From Microbacterium sp. MYb66 (GTDB taxonomy: Bacteria; Actinomycetota; Actinomycetes; Actinomycetales; Microbacteriaceae): a stretch of DNA of 64,000 nt. The stretch is from contig NZ_PCOV01000001.1 in assembly GCF_002979435.1 (NCBI RefSeq), positions 558,001 through 622,000 on the forward strand. The letters run 5' to 3'. Within the stretch, counting starts at the first letter, position 1; each line of letters opens with the position of its first letter. Under the pieces are notes generated by a model, which ran no database searches, had not been told where the DNA came from, and was given only the letters and a program-made list of their open reading frames with translations. The position numbers and the translations under genes are program-made. Of this stretch, positions 8,784 through 16,689 are shown piece by piece.

Positions 8784-9662
8784 ATGCCCTTCGCCAAGCA
8801 AGTAGTCAGAGCAAAACGCCAATTCGCGGCGCTGCACCCTGTCTATGCCGAGACCTTCCATCTTCTGGCAATCGTGGCCGGGGCCGCGTGCGTCGCGATC
8901 GGACTGGAGTTCTTCTTGGTGCCAAACGAACTTCTTGACGGTGGCATCACTGGAGTCGCTATCCTGTTCTCAAACGCGCTCGGCTGGCCTTTGGGAGCAT
9001 TGCTCGCCGCCCTCAACATTCCCTTCATCGCACTCGCGTGGAGATACAGCGGATGGAAAAACGCCGCCCGCACGACCATGGGGATCGCAGCCCTGAGCGG
9101 ACTCGCGTTCGTCTTCCACCACAGTCAACCTGTAACCCGGGAGTTGATCCTTGCACTGGGATACGGCGGTGTGCTCCTAGGGATCGGCGTAGGGATCGCA
9201 CTGCGGTATGGCGGGGCGCTGGACGGCATCGAGAGTCTCGCTCACGTCCTCTCCGAACACGCCTCCATCGACATCGACAAGGTCATACTGGTGTTCAACT
9301 TCGGACTCTTCGTAGTTGCCGCGTTCATAGTGTCTCCCGACCGCGCTATGGCCTCGTTCCTGCTCTTCTACGTCGTGGTCGCTCCGATCATCTCGAAGAT
9401 GACAGGATCGACGAACTACAAGACGGTACAGATCATCACCGTCGAAGGGACGATTCTCGCGCAGGCACTCAAAAGCGAGTTCAAGCAGCGCGTGCTCATC
9501 GGCACCAAAGCTAAGGCTGACGGCAGCACGGTGTTCATGGTCACTACCTACATCCCGAAGCTCGAAGAGCGCCTCCTCCTCGAACGTGTCGAAGCAATCG
9601 ATCCAGACGCCTTCGTTGTTGTCAACGACGCCACCACAGTGATCGGATTCACCGGTGAATAG
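8784..9662 (+). CDS. YitT family membrane protein
   Basis: A 292-residue integral membrane protein with five or so hydrophobic helices in the first 200 residues, the family sequence FFLVPNELLDGGITGVAIL (about residues 41-60), and a soluble C-terminal domain (residues about 205-292, KTVQIITVEG ... IDPDAFVVVNDATTVIGF) of the DUF2179 type found in YitT proteins. The family's transport substrate is not known. ATG 8784 is supported by GAGAGGA upstream. It stands alone on the plus strand, bordering the CBASS locus. Confidence 0.88.
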   Translation: MPFAKQVVRAKRQFAALHPVYAETFHLLAIVAGAACVAIGLEFFLVPNELLDGGITGVAILFSNALGWPLGALLAALNIPFIALAWRYSGWKNAARTTMGIAALSGLAFVFHHSQPVTRELILALGYGGVLLGIGVGIALRYGGALDGIESLAHVLSEHASIDIDKVILVFNFGLFVVAAFIVSPDRAMASFLLFYVVVAPIISKMTGSTNYKTVQIITVEGTILAQALKSEFKQRVLIGTKAKADGSTVFMVTTYIPKLEERLLLERVEAIDPDAFVVVNDATTVIGFTGE

Positions 9663-9755
9663 TGTGGAAGCGGTTTGCTCCGCTTGCCTTCATTTCCTCG
9701 CCACCTAGCTGCACCGACTCGAATGACCATGCCCGTCACGTGAAGCCGATCAGGA

Positions 9756-9819
9756 AAGTGTCACGACAAGAAGCTCTCAGAGTCAGCAAACATGCTCATC
9801 GACGTGACACTTAGTGTCA
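9756..9819. promoter_or_regulatory. cluster of GTGTCA half-sites including a perfect 15-bp palindrome
   Basis: The palindrome TGACACTTAGTGTCA spans 9805-9819 (7-bp arms, one central base). Its left half is also the partner of AAGTGTCACG at 9756-9765 in a perfect 10-bp inverted repeat with CGTGACACTT at 9803-9812. Three half-sites of this kind suggest an operator for a dimeric regulator, about 190 bp upstream of the first CBASS-side gene. Bases 9663-10012 contain no credible gene. Confidence 0.6.
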
Positions 9820-10000
9820 TCCCGAGACGATTTCGACAACACAGACGAAAGTTGGGCGGCATACTTGTCTCGTCCGCGCAGCGGAGTTGAGGACGCTCAG
9901 CGCCACGGGTTCGTCTTGGGCCGAGAGATTTGGTCGCGAGCGCCGGATACGGCGATGGCGTCGTGTGCGCAACGGAGGCTACGGGGTGGTGTGGGTCGCT

Positions 10001-10006
10001 TAGGGT
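10001..10006 (+). promoter_or_regulatory. -10 box TAGGGT, leaderless arrangement
   Basis: TAGGGT ends 6 nt before ATG 10013, the same spacing as at seven other genes in the window. Confidence 0.5.
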
Positions 10007-10012
10007 GATCCC

Positions 10013-11164
10013 ATGACAGCACCGGTGCTCCCCTGGCTTCCTGATCGCCATCTGGGCGCCGTGTCGACGCTCGCACACGCCGACGAGCTCATCTCGCAGG
10101 TCGGAGACCTCCTGTTTGCCTACCTGCGCTCCGGCGAAGTCATCGCCGTCCGCGAGGTGCCGAACGGCGCCGTGAGCGACGCGGTCGTTGAGGCGATTGC
10201 GCCGATCCCTAGGAGGGTTCCTTTGCTGGTCGCGGACGCCCTCGTGACGCTACGCGCGGCGATCGAGCACACCCTATTCACCGAGGTCGAGTTCGTCTGC
10301 GGCAGCCCGTTGGACGAGAGGGCCGCACGGTCGATCGAGATGCCTGCGAGTCGTACGTATGAGGAGTTCGCTGACTGGGTCAGAGGACGTGCTCGCCGCA
10401 CGCCTACTGCGATGGCGCAAGGTAGCGAGATATTGCGTCGCGTCGAGGGGCTTCAGCCCTACCACCGGAACATTAGGCCGGATTTGCACCCGCTCGCGCG
10501 CCTCGCTCTGCATACGAACCATGCCAAGCACCGAACACCAGCGATCACGGCCGTGCGCCTTGTGACCATCGTCCGAGACGACAGGGTGCCACTCTCGCTA
10601 GACGAGCTCGACCTCAGACCCGAGGTGCCACTCATTGTCGGTGACGTCATCGCCCAGACTCCATTGGGCCAACGGGTCGCGGCCTCGCTCTTCCCGACGA
10701 TCGGGATCAACCGTCCGGGCACCGACCAGTGGCCGATCCTGATGCACGAGCTGGACGAGATCTCGCGATGGGTTCGGGAGCAGGCGATACCGCGGCTCGT
10801 CACCGGCGGTCACCCGCCACCTGACAAGATCCCTGCGTTCTACGAGATCGACGTCGGCCACGAGGATGAGCGCGCGGCGATCGGGCTGGGGACGTCGACG
10901 GCCGCCACGGAGCGGAACAAGATTCAGATGGGAGCAGCGATCGCCCGCCAGAACTTGGTCGGAGCCCTCCTGCCGATGTCCGATGACCTGACCGCAGAAG
11001 TCATCACAGCGTGGGCGGCGCAGCTCAGCGACGAGCACGTGCTAGAACGGGTCACGCGTCTCAAGCCTGGGCCGCGTGATGACCTCAGTCTTGTTGAGCA
11101 GAACGTGGGTGCCCTTGCTGTCCTACGTGATGAAGTACTGCAATTCGGGGCTGCCGCGTCGTAG
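10013..11164 (+). CDS. hypothetical protein at the head of the CBASS locus
   Basis: A 383-residue soluble protein of unknown function. The N-terminal half is predicted helical and contains VTLRAAIEHTLF and, after a spacer, VEGLQPYHRN and LHTNHAKHR. This His/Lys/Arg-rich pattern recalls uncharacterised actinobacterial helical proteins, and a HEPN-like fold is possible but unproven. A second half of mixed structure follows. There is no signal peptide, membrane segment or known enzyme motif. It has its own likely -10 box and lies 59 bp upstream of the CD-NTase on the same strand, so it may be an accessory part of the defence locus or merely a neighbour. Confidence 0.7.
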   Translation: MTAPVLPWLPDRHLGAVSTLAHADELISQVGDLLFAYLRSGEVIAVREVPNGAVSDAVVEAIAPIPRRVPLLVADALVTLRAAIEHTLFTEVEFVCGSPLDERAARSIEMPASRTYEEFADWVRGRARRTPTAMAQGSEILRRVEGLQPYHRNIRPDLHPLARLALHTNHAKHRTPAITAVRLVTIVRDDRVPLSLDELDLRPEVPLIVGDVIAQTPLGQRVAASLFPTIGINRPGTDQWPILMHELDEISRWVREQAIPRLVTGGHPPPDKIPAFYEIDVGHEDERAAIGLGTSTAATERNKIQMGAAIARQNLVGALLPMSDDLTAEVITAWAAQLSDEHVLERVTRLKPGPRDDLSLVEQNVGALAVLRDEVLQFGAAAS

Positions 11165-11223
11165 TGTCGGTGGTCCGCGTCACAATGGATACCACGTAAC
11201 TCGTGACCAGACCGGAGGGCCCG

Positions 11224-12231
11224 ATGGCTCGTCTCATCCAGCAGTTCAAAGACGCTCTTAGCTCCATTGAGCCCGGCGATGACAAGGCCAACGCTCCAGA
11301 AGCGCACAAGCTCGTCCGCGATGCGCTCGTGGCCGACGCCAAGCTGACGGAGTACGGTGCGGATCCTGTTCTGATTGGTTCGTACAAGCGCAGCGTGTCG
11401 ATCAAGCGAATCAAGGACGTTGATGTGTTTGTTCGGCTCCCTCAGATCCCTGACGACGTTACCTCCCAGAAGATACTCGATCGGTTCTTCCGGGTACTGC
11501 ACGACGAGTTCGGAACAGACGCAGACGGACACCGACGCACGAAGCGACAGGATCGCAGCCTGCAGGTGAGCTTCCCAGAGTACGACCTCTACGTCGATGC
11601 AGTTCCTGCACGCCCACACGCTGATGGGGAAACGTGGGAGATCCCTCAGCGAGGCGATGAAGACGAGTGGGTGCAGACAAACCCTGAGCGCCTGACGGCG
11701 CTGTCGACGGAGATGAATGCGGCCCACGACGGCTACTACGTTCCCATCGTGAAATTGATTCGGCAGACACGACGAGCGCAGCTGGGAACCTCGAAGCCTG
11801 GTGGGTTCTTCTTCGAAATTGCGACTTACCAGGCGTTCGCGTCGGGCTCGGTTTCGGGTACAGATCACGCTTCGTACTATGCGTCAGCTTTGGGTGAGAT
11901 TAGCCGTCTCGTCACCAACTTTGTCGATTACGGAATCGACGTCGAGGATCCGACGCTTTCCGGCAACAGCATCCGGATCCGTGCAACCGATGACGAGCTT
12001 TCTGCGGCTCGTGATCGATTCGCCGACGCCGCGCAAACGGCGCGGGATGCGCTCAGCGAGGAAGACGAAGGCCAGGCGGCACTTGCCTTCCGGGGCCTGC
12101 TCGGGAAGAACGGTGATGACGAGGACGTCTTTCCAATGCCTCCGGGTTTCAACGAGGACGGCATCAAGCGGGCAAGTGTCGTATCGGCAGGCGCGCGGCT
12201 CGTCCCTGCAGGGAGCAGGACCTTCGGTTGA
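11224..12231 (+). CDS. cdnX: CBASS CD-NTase (cyclic oligonucleotide synthase)
   Basis: Predicted cGAS/DncV-like nucleotidyltransferase that makes a cyclic nucleotide signal on phage infection. It is 335 residues from ATG 11224 with GGAGGG upstream. The family active site is visible: G52-S53 (GSYKRSVSI), D65 and D67 (KDVDVFV) and the third acid D125 (LYVDAVPAR). The C-terminal region (ARDALSEEDEGQAALAFRGL) matches the CD-NTase helix end. The protein ends GSRTFG, and a terminal glycine is what Cap2 uses for conjugation. It overlaps cap2 by 4 bp (TTGA). The CD-NTase clade and product cannot be fixed by eye, although TIR-SAVED effectors are known to respond to cyclic trinucleotides. The symbol is generic. 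Confidence 0.88.
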   Translation: MARLIQQFKDALSSIEPGDDKANAPEAHKLVRDALVADAKLTEYGADPVLIGSYKRSVSIKRIKDVDVFVRLPQIPDDVTSQKILDRFFRVLHDEFGTDADGHRRTKRQDRSLQVSFPEYDLYVDAVPARPHADGETWEIPQRGDEDEWVQTNPERLTALSTEMNAAHDGYYVPIVKLIRQTRRAQLGTSKPGGFFFEIATYQAFASGSVSGTDHASYYASALGEISRLVTNFVDYGIDVEDPTLSGNSIRIRATDDELSAARDRFADAAQTARDALSEEDEGQAALAFRGLLGKNGDDEDVFPMPPGFNEDGIKRASVVSAGARLVPAGSRTFG

Positions 12232-13694
12232 GCATCGATCGCTACGACGACTTCGTTGCTTACGCGCGGATGCACTTCGAAGAGGGGCTTCTACGGGCGG
12301 GGTTCGCGACAACGTCGGGCGGGTGGATCGGGTCGATCATGCACGGCGCCAACTCAACGGATGTGATCATTGCGCTGCCGTCACGTTTCCCTTTCGTCCC
12401 ACCACGCGTAGTTCCGGCCGCTATCGACACCGTGTCATGGTCATGGCATCGGGAACGGGATGGTGCACTGTGCCTGGTCGCAGAGGATGATCATGACGGC
12501 CTCTGGTGGGTCGAGCCGGTCGAGTTCCTCCAGCACATCTCGGCCTGGTTTGAGGAAGCAGACGCAGGGTGGCCAGAAGATCGCCCCGACCTTGACCTGG
12601 AGCGCTACTTCGATCCTTCGCCTGATCGACGCGTCTACCTCTACGACGAGATCACCGACTATCTCAGCGCGTTTGTCCGATTCAGGCCCGCAGCCAACAA
12701 CACCATGATGATGGTGCGTGGAACGCGGCCCCGCAAAGCACGTAGGCAACACAAGGATCGCTATGGTTACGTCGTCGAACTCGAGAATTTCGATACCCCG
12801 CCGCGCAGTTGGAGTGACCTCGCGGAGCGCCTTCCCAATGCGTTGGAAGTTGACCGCAAGATTCGTGACGGCTCCATTTCGATCGTCCTAGTCGTCTATC
12901 GTCGCAGCGACCAATTGGGTGTGTTCGCGCTCGACGTATCGATCGAAGTCGAGCGATCAATCACCGCGCGCTCTCTGATATCAGGATCGACCGGGGCGGT
13001 CGCCCGGAACGTTCGCGCGGGCATCCTCGCTCCCGCGCTCGGTAGCAAGAAGGTTGCCATCGTCGGAGTGGGCGCGATCGGATCGTTCATCGCTGACGCC
13101 CTTGTTCGCTCAGGAGTGCGCAACCTCACCCTGATCGACGCGGACATCGTGCTACCAGGTAACCTCATTCGGCACCTGGTCGGTCCCAGCAGTATCGGAC
13201 TGGCCAAAGTCGAAGCCGTTAGTCGGCACATCATCGGCCGGTACGACATGGCCGACCTCCACTTGGAACTCGACGCCCAACGTCTCGATAACGGCGCTGA
13301 TGCGGTTGAGATCATCACGACTCACGACCTGGTTGTCAACGCGAGCGCAGAGTTTGCGACCACCGCGCTTCTTCATGTTGCTGCAGAGTCGGTGGGACAA
13401 CATGTGCTGTCGGTAGCTCTCCTTGATCAGGGTGCCACGTACCGAGTCGACGTCTTGCCGCCGTTCTCCGATGTGGAGGTTGTGCCCCCGCTTGATGCTC
13501 CGCTCACAGAGCAAGTCATCGAACTGTTCGATTCGGGCTGTGGGAGTCCGATATCGCCCACGCCTCCCCATGCCGTGATGGAAGCTGCTGCAGCGGCGGC
13601 GAGGCACGTAATCGGGATTCTCTCGGGCCGTCCGATTCACGACGCCGGCGAGTCCAGAAGTGTTGCTCCCCAAGGAGAGATCCGCGTGTCATGA
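12228..13694 (+). CDS. cap2: Cap2-type E2-E1 conjugation enzyme of type II CBASS
   Basis: Predicted ubiquitin-transfer-like enzyme that adenylates the C-terminus of the CD-NTase and attaches it to a target, priming signal synthesis. It has 488 residues. The N-terminal E2-like domain (1-150) carries C82 in DGALCLVAEDD as the likely transfer cysteine. The E1 adenylation domain (about 265-480) has the Rossmann loop VAIVGVGAIGS (276-286), the acids in LIDADIV and GNLIRH, and C438 in FDSGCGSPIS as the likely E1 cysteine. The start is TTG 12228, overlapping the CD-NTase stop, with GGAGCAGGA upstream. It overlaps the next gene by 4 bp (ATGA), so the three genes form one translationally coupled operon. 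Confidence 0.88.
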   Translation: MSIDRYDDFVAYARMHFEEGLLRAGFATTSGGWIGSIMHGANSTDVIIALPSRFPFVPPRVVPAAIDTVSWSWHRERDGALCLVAEDDHDGLWWVEPVEFLQHISAWFEEADAGWPEDRPDLDLERYFDPSPDRRVYLYDEITDYLSAFVRFRPAANNTMMMVRGTRPRKARRQHKDRYGYVVELENFDTPPRSWSDLAERLPNALEVDRKIRDGSISIVLVVYRRSDQLGVFALDVSIEVERSITARSLISGSTGAVARNVRAGILAPALGSKKVAIVGVGAIGSFIADALVRSGVRNLTLIDADIVLPGNLIRHLVGPSSIGLAKVEAVSRHIIGRYDMADLHLELDAQRLDNGADAVEIITTHDLVVNASAEFATTALLHVAAESVGQHVLSVALLDQGATYRVDVLPPFSDVEVVPPLDAPLTEQVIELFDSGCGSPISPTPPHAVMEAAAAAARHVIGILSGRPIHDAGESRSVAPQGEIRVS

Positions 13695-15469
13695 CATCGA
13701 GCAGAAACATGCCCCACGTCAGGCTCTCCGTTTCGGCGCACGAGACGATCGCGGCGGCGACGGCTAGGGCCCTGCCGAACGAAGCCGGCGGTGTCCTTCT
13801 CGGCTACCGTACTGACTCCAACTTCGTTGTGACCGAAGTCCTCCAGGTCAGGGGACACGCGACGACGACCTCTTTCGTGCGAGACGATGTCGAAGCGAAC
13901 CGACTGCTCACCGAGTTTCTCAAGGATCGCGACCCCTCCGATCCCGTGGGATACATCGGGGAATGGCACAGTCACCCAGCCCCCGTCGGGGCGAGTCCAC
14001 GCGACCTCGAGTCCATTCGAGCCACCGCTAGGGCACACCCAGAGCCGCTGATACTCCTTATCTACTCCGCGGGCACTCCCTGGACGTACTCCGGGCGGAT
14101 TGCGCAGCGACGCTTTCTGTTCGCGCCCAGAATCGCGACCGCAGACGTCTCCTATCCGCCGACCCGCTTCCCACCACTCGGGCCGCTTCCGGAACGTGCG
14201 GTGCGGGGCGACGGCCCCGTATTCATCTCGTACCGGCAGAGCGACGGCACGAAGCTTGCAGACTCATTCGAGGAACTCGCTCGAGCGGCTGGACTAGTCG
14301 TTTGGCGCGATCACACTGATCTGCGGGGCGGAACAACTACCGATCGACTCGAGCGCGCCCTTACCCATGGCCTCTCGGGTGCGGTCCTCATCGTCACTCC
14401 CGACATTGCAGACAGTGAAATCGTTCGCGAGCGTGAGCTCCCGCGCCTGCTCGAGCTCGATCGTGCCGACGACTTCTCCATGTGCATCGCCAACGCCGTT
14501 CCTCGAGCGATAGGAAGTCTGAAATGCGACTACGCGGCCCCGGACCGGCTTCTCCGTCTGGCTCCCGCGCAACCGCTCGCGGATAAGAAACAAGCGAATG
14601 TCCTTCGCTCCAGCGGTCAACTCGACATCATCCGTGATCTCGTCATGCACCGAGTCGAAGAACGGAAGCCCATCATCACACGTGACGGACGTGCGTTCAC
14701 GATCAAGATTCAAAGCAGACCAGCGACCTTTGCGATCGATGCTGGCGCGGAGGACCTTCACATTCGGGTGCGGGCCCCTGAAAGTGGGCGATTGCCGCCG
14801 GCCAAGGGGCTCAAGCTTCTAAAGAAGACACTTGGGCTTGTCGGTGACGCAGTGCACGCATCAGGGGCACAGAAGGTCAAAATATCCGGCGGAGCCCATC
14901 TTTCAGTCGCGATCGCACTCGGTGCCGCGCTGCCCTCGACTGAGTTCAACGAAATTGAGGTTGTCGATTCCTACGAGCAGATCTGGAACTCGTCTCGCGC
15001 CAATGCTGAAAACCTCCCGGAAATCCGCACCGAGACGCTACAGCGTTCAGACTCGCCTAGCGCTGTCTCGCGGGTCGCAGTCTTTATCACACTCTCGCCA
15101 GATCCTGACCGTGCGGCGTTCCAGAGTTTGATCGAGCGAGGACCAGGCTTCGATGTTGCCCTTGCGTTGAGTGCCGGTGATGGCCGCATCGACCCGTCGT
15201 CGGCTGGGGCGTTCAGTGAAGCGCTTGCGGCGAAGATTCTCGACGTCGCTTCCACGTTCGGACGGTCTGAGGTACACCTTGCTTACCACGGTCCGTATGG
15301 CCTTGGCGTCCTGATCGGTAGACGGTTGAACACGCTCCGTACGGTCGTGTACGAGTGGACCGGCGAACTGTCAAACCAGGAACGCTATGTCCCAGTCATG
15401 ACTCTTGAGCCTGGCGCCGGGGACGGTCCAATTGTTGCTGTCCACAGCACCAGTCGGGCGCGTTTATAG
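13691..15469 (+). CDS. Cap3-like JAMM peptidase fused to a TIR-SAVED effector
   Basis: A 592-residue three-domain protein. Residues 8-145 are a JAB/JAMM metallopeptidase with E31 (NEAGGVLLG), H93 and H95 (EWHSHP), S102 and D105; the spacing between H95 and S102 is six residues rather than the usual seven. Residues about 174-275 are a TIR domain (GPVFISYRQSDG, VVWRDHTD, and an acidic helix EIVRERELPRLLEL likely to hold the NADase glutamate). Residues about 330-592 are a SAVED domain (KISGGAHLSVAIALGAALP, then VHLAYHGPYGLGVLIGRRL), which senses cyclic oligonucleotides. In known type II CBASS, the peptidase (Cap3, deconjugating) and the TIR-SAVED effector (NAD-cleaving when activated) are normally separate genes. 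The joints are linkers rather than frame errors, and RBS GGAG precedes ATG 13691. Confidence 0.86.
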   Translation: MTSSRNMPHVRLSVSAHETIAAATARALPNEAGGVLLGYRTDSNFVVTEVLQVRGHATTTSFVRDDVEANRLLTEFLKDRDPSDPVGYIGEWHSHPAPVGASPRDLESIRATARAHPEPLILLIYSAGTPWTYSGRIAQRRFLFAPRIATADVSYPPTRFPPLGPLPERAVRGDGPVFISYRQSDGTKLADSFEELARAAGLVVWRDHTDLRGGTTTDRLERALTHGLSGAVLIVTPDIADSEIVRERELPRLLELDRADDFSMCIANAVPRAIGSLKCDYAAPDRLLRLAPAQPLADKKQANVLRSSGQLDIIRDLVMHRVEERKPIITRDGRAFTIKIQSRPATFAIDAGAEDLHIRVRAPESGRLPPAKGLKLLKKTLGLVGDAVHASGAQKVKISGGAHLSVAIALGAALPSTEFNEIEVVDSYEQIWNSSRANAENLPEIRTETLQRSDSPSAVSRVAVFITLSPDPDRAAFQSLIERGPGFDVALALSAGDGRIDPSSAGAFSEALAAKILDVASTFGRSEVHLAYHGPYGLGVLIGRRLNTLRTVVYEWTGELSNQERYVPVMTLEPGAGDGPIVAVHSTSRARL

Positions 15470-15530
15470 CGGCTCCGAGGAAATCGTGTTGACCTATCAA
15501 GTGTGGGTGGTGAGCGCAGCTAGTCGTCCT

Positions 15531-15561
15531 TCCTCAACGCAGCATGCTTGCGAATTGAGGA
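15531..15561 (+). terminator. possible terminator after the CBASS operon
   Basis: TCCTCAA (15531-15537) pairs with TTGAGGA (15555-15561), with an inner CGCA/TGCG stem around the loop GCATGCT and a 2-nt bulge. It lacks a U-tract. Bases 15470-15662 contain no other credible feature. Confidence 0.4.
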
Positions 15562-15662
15562 TGCGGCCGATTGATCCGCGCGGCCTTGAACCCAACACGT
15601 GCCCCGGCGGCCCGCTGTTCCATCGCTGACTCCCGTGGCGCGTCGCGTTGTTCGCGCTGGTG

Positions 15663-16262
15663 CTATTGGGGGTCCGAGAGTGGATTTGCAGTGTGATCGA
15701 TGGGGCCGTGCGTTGGGCAGAGCCAGATCAGCGCGATTGTGCTGTCGATGTGGCCGGGCTCGAGAGCCAGTCCGCAAGAGGGGCAGTCGCGTCCTGGCGG
15801 TAGACCATCCAGTCTGATCTCGTCGAAGTCATCAGAGGGACGGGATTCCGTTGCGAACTCCGTTGGGGTGCTGGCTATCGTCCCTGTCGTCGCCGGGCGT
15901 CGCAGCTGGGTGTGCTCGGGGCAAAGCGTGGAGATCCATCCGCGGAAAGTGACCTGGTGTCCCGGGTTGCCGCATTCCTCGCAGATGTGTGTGCTCTCGC
16001 CTTCGGCGGCCCAGATGATCTCGTTGAAGGTCAGCTGAGTATCGATGTCTTCGGGGTCCTCGGGCCGGGCGTAGTAGCGTAGGCCGCCGTATTTCGCCTT
16101 GCACTGCTCGATGACGTATCCGGGCGAGAGGCGGGCGAGTTGCGCGTCCAGCCGGGCCAATAGGTCGAACCAACCAGGACCGACCTCGATGGTCTCGCCC
16201 CATCCGTCCGCAATGCGGTCGGCGATGGCCTGGATTTGGGGAGGGAGTTCGTCGGTCACCAT
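15663..16262 (-). CDS. hypothetical cysteine-rich protein
   Basis: A 199-residue protein. The first part is a conserved-looking acidic/aromatic domain (IADGWGETIEVGPGWFDLL, CKAKYGGLRYYARPED). It is followed by two zinc-ribbon-like cysteine clusters, CEECGNPG...CPEH near residues 96-117 and CPSCG...CPTHG near residues 160-186, each of which may bind one zinc. No catalytic motif is recognised. It lies between the CBASS operon (convergent) and the ars operon (same strand, 34 bp downstream of arsC), so it could be a late gene of the ars transcript. Confidence 0.65.
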   Translation of the reverse strand: MVTDELPPQIQAIADRIADGWGETIEVGPGWFDLLARLDAQLARLSPGYVIEQCKAKYGGLRYYARPEDPEDIDTQLTFNEIIWAAEGESTHICEECGNPGHQVTFRGWISTLCPEHTQLRRPATTGTIASTPTEFATESRPSDDFDEIRLDGLPPGRDCPSCGLALEPGHIDSTIALIWLCPTHGPIDHTANPLSDPQ

Positions 16263-16296
16263 TCCATGATGTATCAGCCGATCAATCCTGGCCGCA

Positions 16297-16689
16297 TCAC
16301 CTAGTGAGGAACGTTTCGTGGATCTGCTCGATGATGGCTTCGCGCAACGGCCTCACGTTCTCGGGGCTCCAGTCCGTCGGGTCCGGGAACGACCATTCAA
16401 TAAATCGGCCAGCCGGCATGGCGGGGAGGACCAGCCCGGGCTTCATCGCGACGACGATGTCCGCCGTGGCGAGGTCCTCGTTCGTAACGGCCCGTGGGGT
16501 CCGGTTACTGATATCGGGGCCGAGTTCGGCGACCGTCGCAGCGATCGCCGGATTGACCGCGTCGGCGGGTGAAGTCCCCGCGGAGGTGACGATGTAGTCG
16601 CCGGGCGCGAGGATCTCGAGCAGAGCTGCGCCGAGTTGGGAGCGGCCGGCGTTGTGCTGGCAGAGAAACAGGACAGTGGGGGTGCTCAT
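16297..16689 (-). CDS. arsC: arsenate reductase, low-molecular-weight phosphatase fold
   Basis: Reduces arsenate to arsenite. The 130-residue protein has the low-molecular-weight phosphatase P-loop C10-QHNAG-R16 (Cx5R) at the N-terminus and the conserved acid loop FPDPTDW near residue 105. Actinobacterial relatives use thioredoxin or mycothiol systems as the reductant; which one applies here is not visible. Its ATG overlaps the stop of the flavoprotein gene by 4 bp (ATGA), so it is the third gene of the aquaporin-flavoprotein-arsC operon. Confidence 0.9.
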   Translation of the reverse strand: MSTPTVLFLCQHNAGRSQLGAALLEILAPGDYIVTSAGTSPADAVNPAIAATVAELGPDISNRTPRAVTNEDLATADIVVAMKPGLVLPAMPAGRFIEWSFPDPTDWSPENVRPLREAIIEQIHETFLTR

